Assembly: GCA_024404655.1 (NCBI GenBank)
Contig: JAKSPR010000169.1
Location: 1 to 6,511, forward strand
Direction: 5' to 3'
DNA length: 6,511 nt
Source of the DNA: Clostridia bacterium
Lineage (GTDB): Bacteria > Bacillota > Clostridia > Oscillospirales > CAG-272
The notes under the pieces were generated by a model. It ran no database searches. It was given only the letters and a program-made list of their open reading frames with translations, and had not been told where the DNA came from. Made by a program: the position numbers and the translations under genes. Shown here piece after piece: positions 5,820 through 6,511 of this stretch. Position 1 is the first letter of the stretch; each line of letters opens with the position of its first letter.

Positions 5820-5860
5820 CAGGGCTGCGGCAGATTTTCTGCGGCAGCCCTGTTGTTTTT
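5820..5860 (+). terminator. Rho-independent terminator ending the operon
   Basis: CAGGGCTGCGGCAGA (5820-5834) pairs with TCTGCGGCAGCCCTG (5838-5852) around a TTT loop. The 15-bp stem has a single G-G mismatch. TTGTTTTT follows on the plus strand. It starts 11 bases after the transporter stop codon. Read on the minus strand the stem is followed by AAATTGTATC, a weaker tract, so it may also help stop the convergent esterase transcript. Confidence 0.92.
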
Positions 5861-5875
5861 GGGAAAACTGTTTTC

Positions 5876-6511
5876 TTAAAGTCCGAGCTTTTTCAGCGCA
5901 GCGATGACGCCGTCAGCATAGGGAGCAAATCCCCGATCCACGGGATGGAGGAAATCCGGGCTGAAATAAGCGGGGTCCTTGGGAATGAAAGCGGTGCAGT
6001 CGACGGCATCCATGCCGGGAATCTCTGCGGCAACGGTTTTCAGAAGCGCCGCGATGCGGTCAAAGGAGCCGTATTTCCGGGGTGTTCCGCTGTCTCCGCG
6101 CTCCACGGGCGTGAGGGCAACAATGCGGCTGTCCGGGAACTTTTCGCGTAAGGTTCTGAAGAAGCCCCATGTATTGGGTTCAAGAGTTTCCGCCGGGAGG
6201 TTGCTCCAGTCATTGGTGCCGTAGGCGGTGAGAATGACATCGGGGGTCACGGGATAGCCGCAGGCGGCAAGGCCGGGATTGAACATCTCCCCGCCGATAC
6301 CGAGGTTATAAACGGAATAACCGAGGGTACGGGCCATGATCTCAGTATAGTGATCTGCCGGGTGGATAGCGTCATAGCCATGGGTGATGGAATCGCCGTA
6401 AATGAGCATGGTCTTTTCGCGGCGCACGGGGATGAAGGATGCTCCGTCATCAAGGGAAAGACTGAAAAGCTCGCCGCGGCAGAGCATGGGGAAAATGATC
6501 TCCACGGTCTT
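5876..6511 (-). CDS. SGNH/GDSL-family hydrolase (esterase), C-terminal part
   Basis: The frame ends at TAA 5878-5876 and stays open to the right edge, so the true start is probably outside. The GTG at 6505 has no visible ribosome site and is preceded by in-frame Lys-Thr. Counting from that GTG as residue 1, the SGNH blocks are clear: YGDSITHGYD with nucleophile Ser39 (block I), NLGIGGEMF (block II Gly), AYGTNDW with the block III Asn, and SPDFLHP with the block V Asp-x-x-His pair. About 36 residues before block I (EIIFPMLCRGELFSLSLDDG) look like the end of a separate beta-rich N-terminal domain, as in carbohydrate acyl-esterases of this superfamily. The likely reaction is removal of acyl groups, perhaps from a sugar. 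It is convergent with the transporter gene, so it belongs to another transcript. The substrate is unknown. Confidence 0.85.
   Translation of the reverse strand, partial: KTVEIIFPMLCRGELFSLSLDDGASFIPVRREKTMLIYGDSITHGYDAIHPADHYTEIMARTLGYSVYNLGIGGEMFNPGLAACGYPVTPDVILTAYGTNDWSNLPAETLEPNTWGFFRTLREKFPDSRIVALTPVERGDSGTPRKYGSFDRIAALLKTVAAEIPGMDAVDCTAFIPKDPAYFSPDFLHPVDRGFAPYADGVIAALKKLGL

Noticed and set aside
5863..5875. GAAAAC-T-GTTTTC palindrome as a second terminator
   Set aside because: The stem is short and entirely AT-rich apart from its ends, and lacks a following U-tract in either direction. The hairpin at 5820-5852 already explains termination.

Overview
The window looks like chromosomal DNA from a gut-type, moderately GC-rich Firmicute of the class Clostridia. 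The grounds are Gram-positive-style ribosome sites (AGGAG, GAGG), a lipoprotein solute-binding protein of the large clostridial type with a Thr/Pro/Glu linker, an AraC-family regulator beside it, and compact hairpin terminators. Genus cannot be named from the sequence. No tRNA, rRNA, CRISPR array, insertion sequence or phage gene is visible.

Layout. (1) Bases 1-368, minus strand: the N-terminal 122 residues of an aconitase-family hydratase of the YbhJ type. It has a perfect-consensus promoter at 491-519 and a ~115-nt leader. (2) 545-1399, minus strand: an AraC-family regulator with its own promoter at 1435-1462. (3) 1400-1642: a divergent control region with three GTCCAT boxes in helical phase and a 19-bp dyad inside the promoter of the next gene. 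(4) 1643-5808, plus strand: a likely operon of a lipoprotein substrate-binding protein (1643-3136), a strong intercistronic hairpin (3173-3207), a cytoplasmic glycoside hydrolase resembling GH129/GH101 (3229-4935), and a 10-TM EamA/DMT transporter (4942-5808), closed by a strong terminator at 5820-5860. (5) 5876-6511, minus strand, convergent: the C-terminal part of an SGNH/GDSL esterase.

Working model (inference): the AraC protein senses a sugar or glycan fragment and activates the divergent operon. The lipoprotein captures an oligosaccharide outside the cell. The GH129-like enzyme, which has no signal peptide, cleaves it in the cytoplasm, and the EamA transporter moves a related sugar or product. 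The ABC permease and ATPase genes that the binding protein would need are absent here, so it must use permeases encoded elsewhere or act differently. The convergent esterase could remove acyl groups from the same type of glycan, but only its position suggests this.

The most interesting material is regulatory (phased AraC-like boxes, and dyads placed between -35 and -10 in two promoters) and organisational (an orphan binding protein linked to an intracellular GH129-like enzyme and a DMT carrier).
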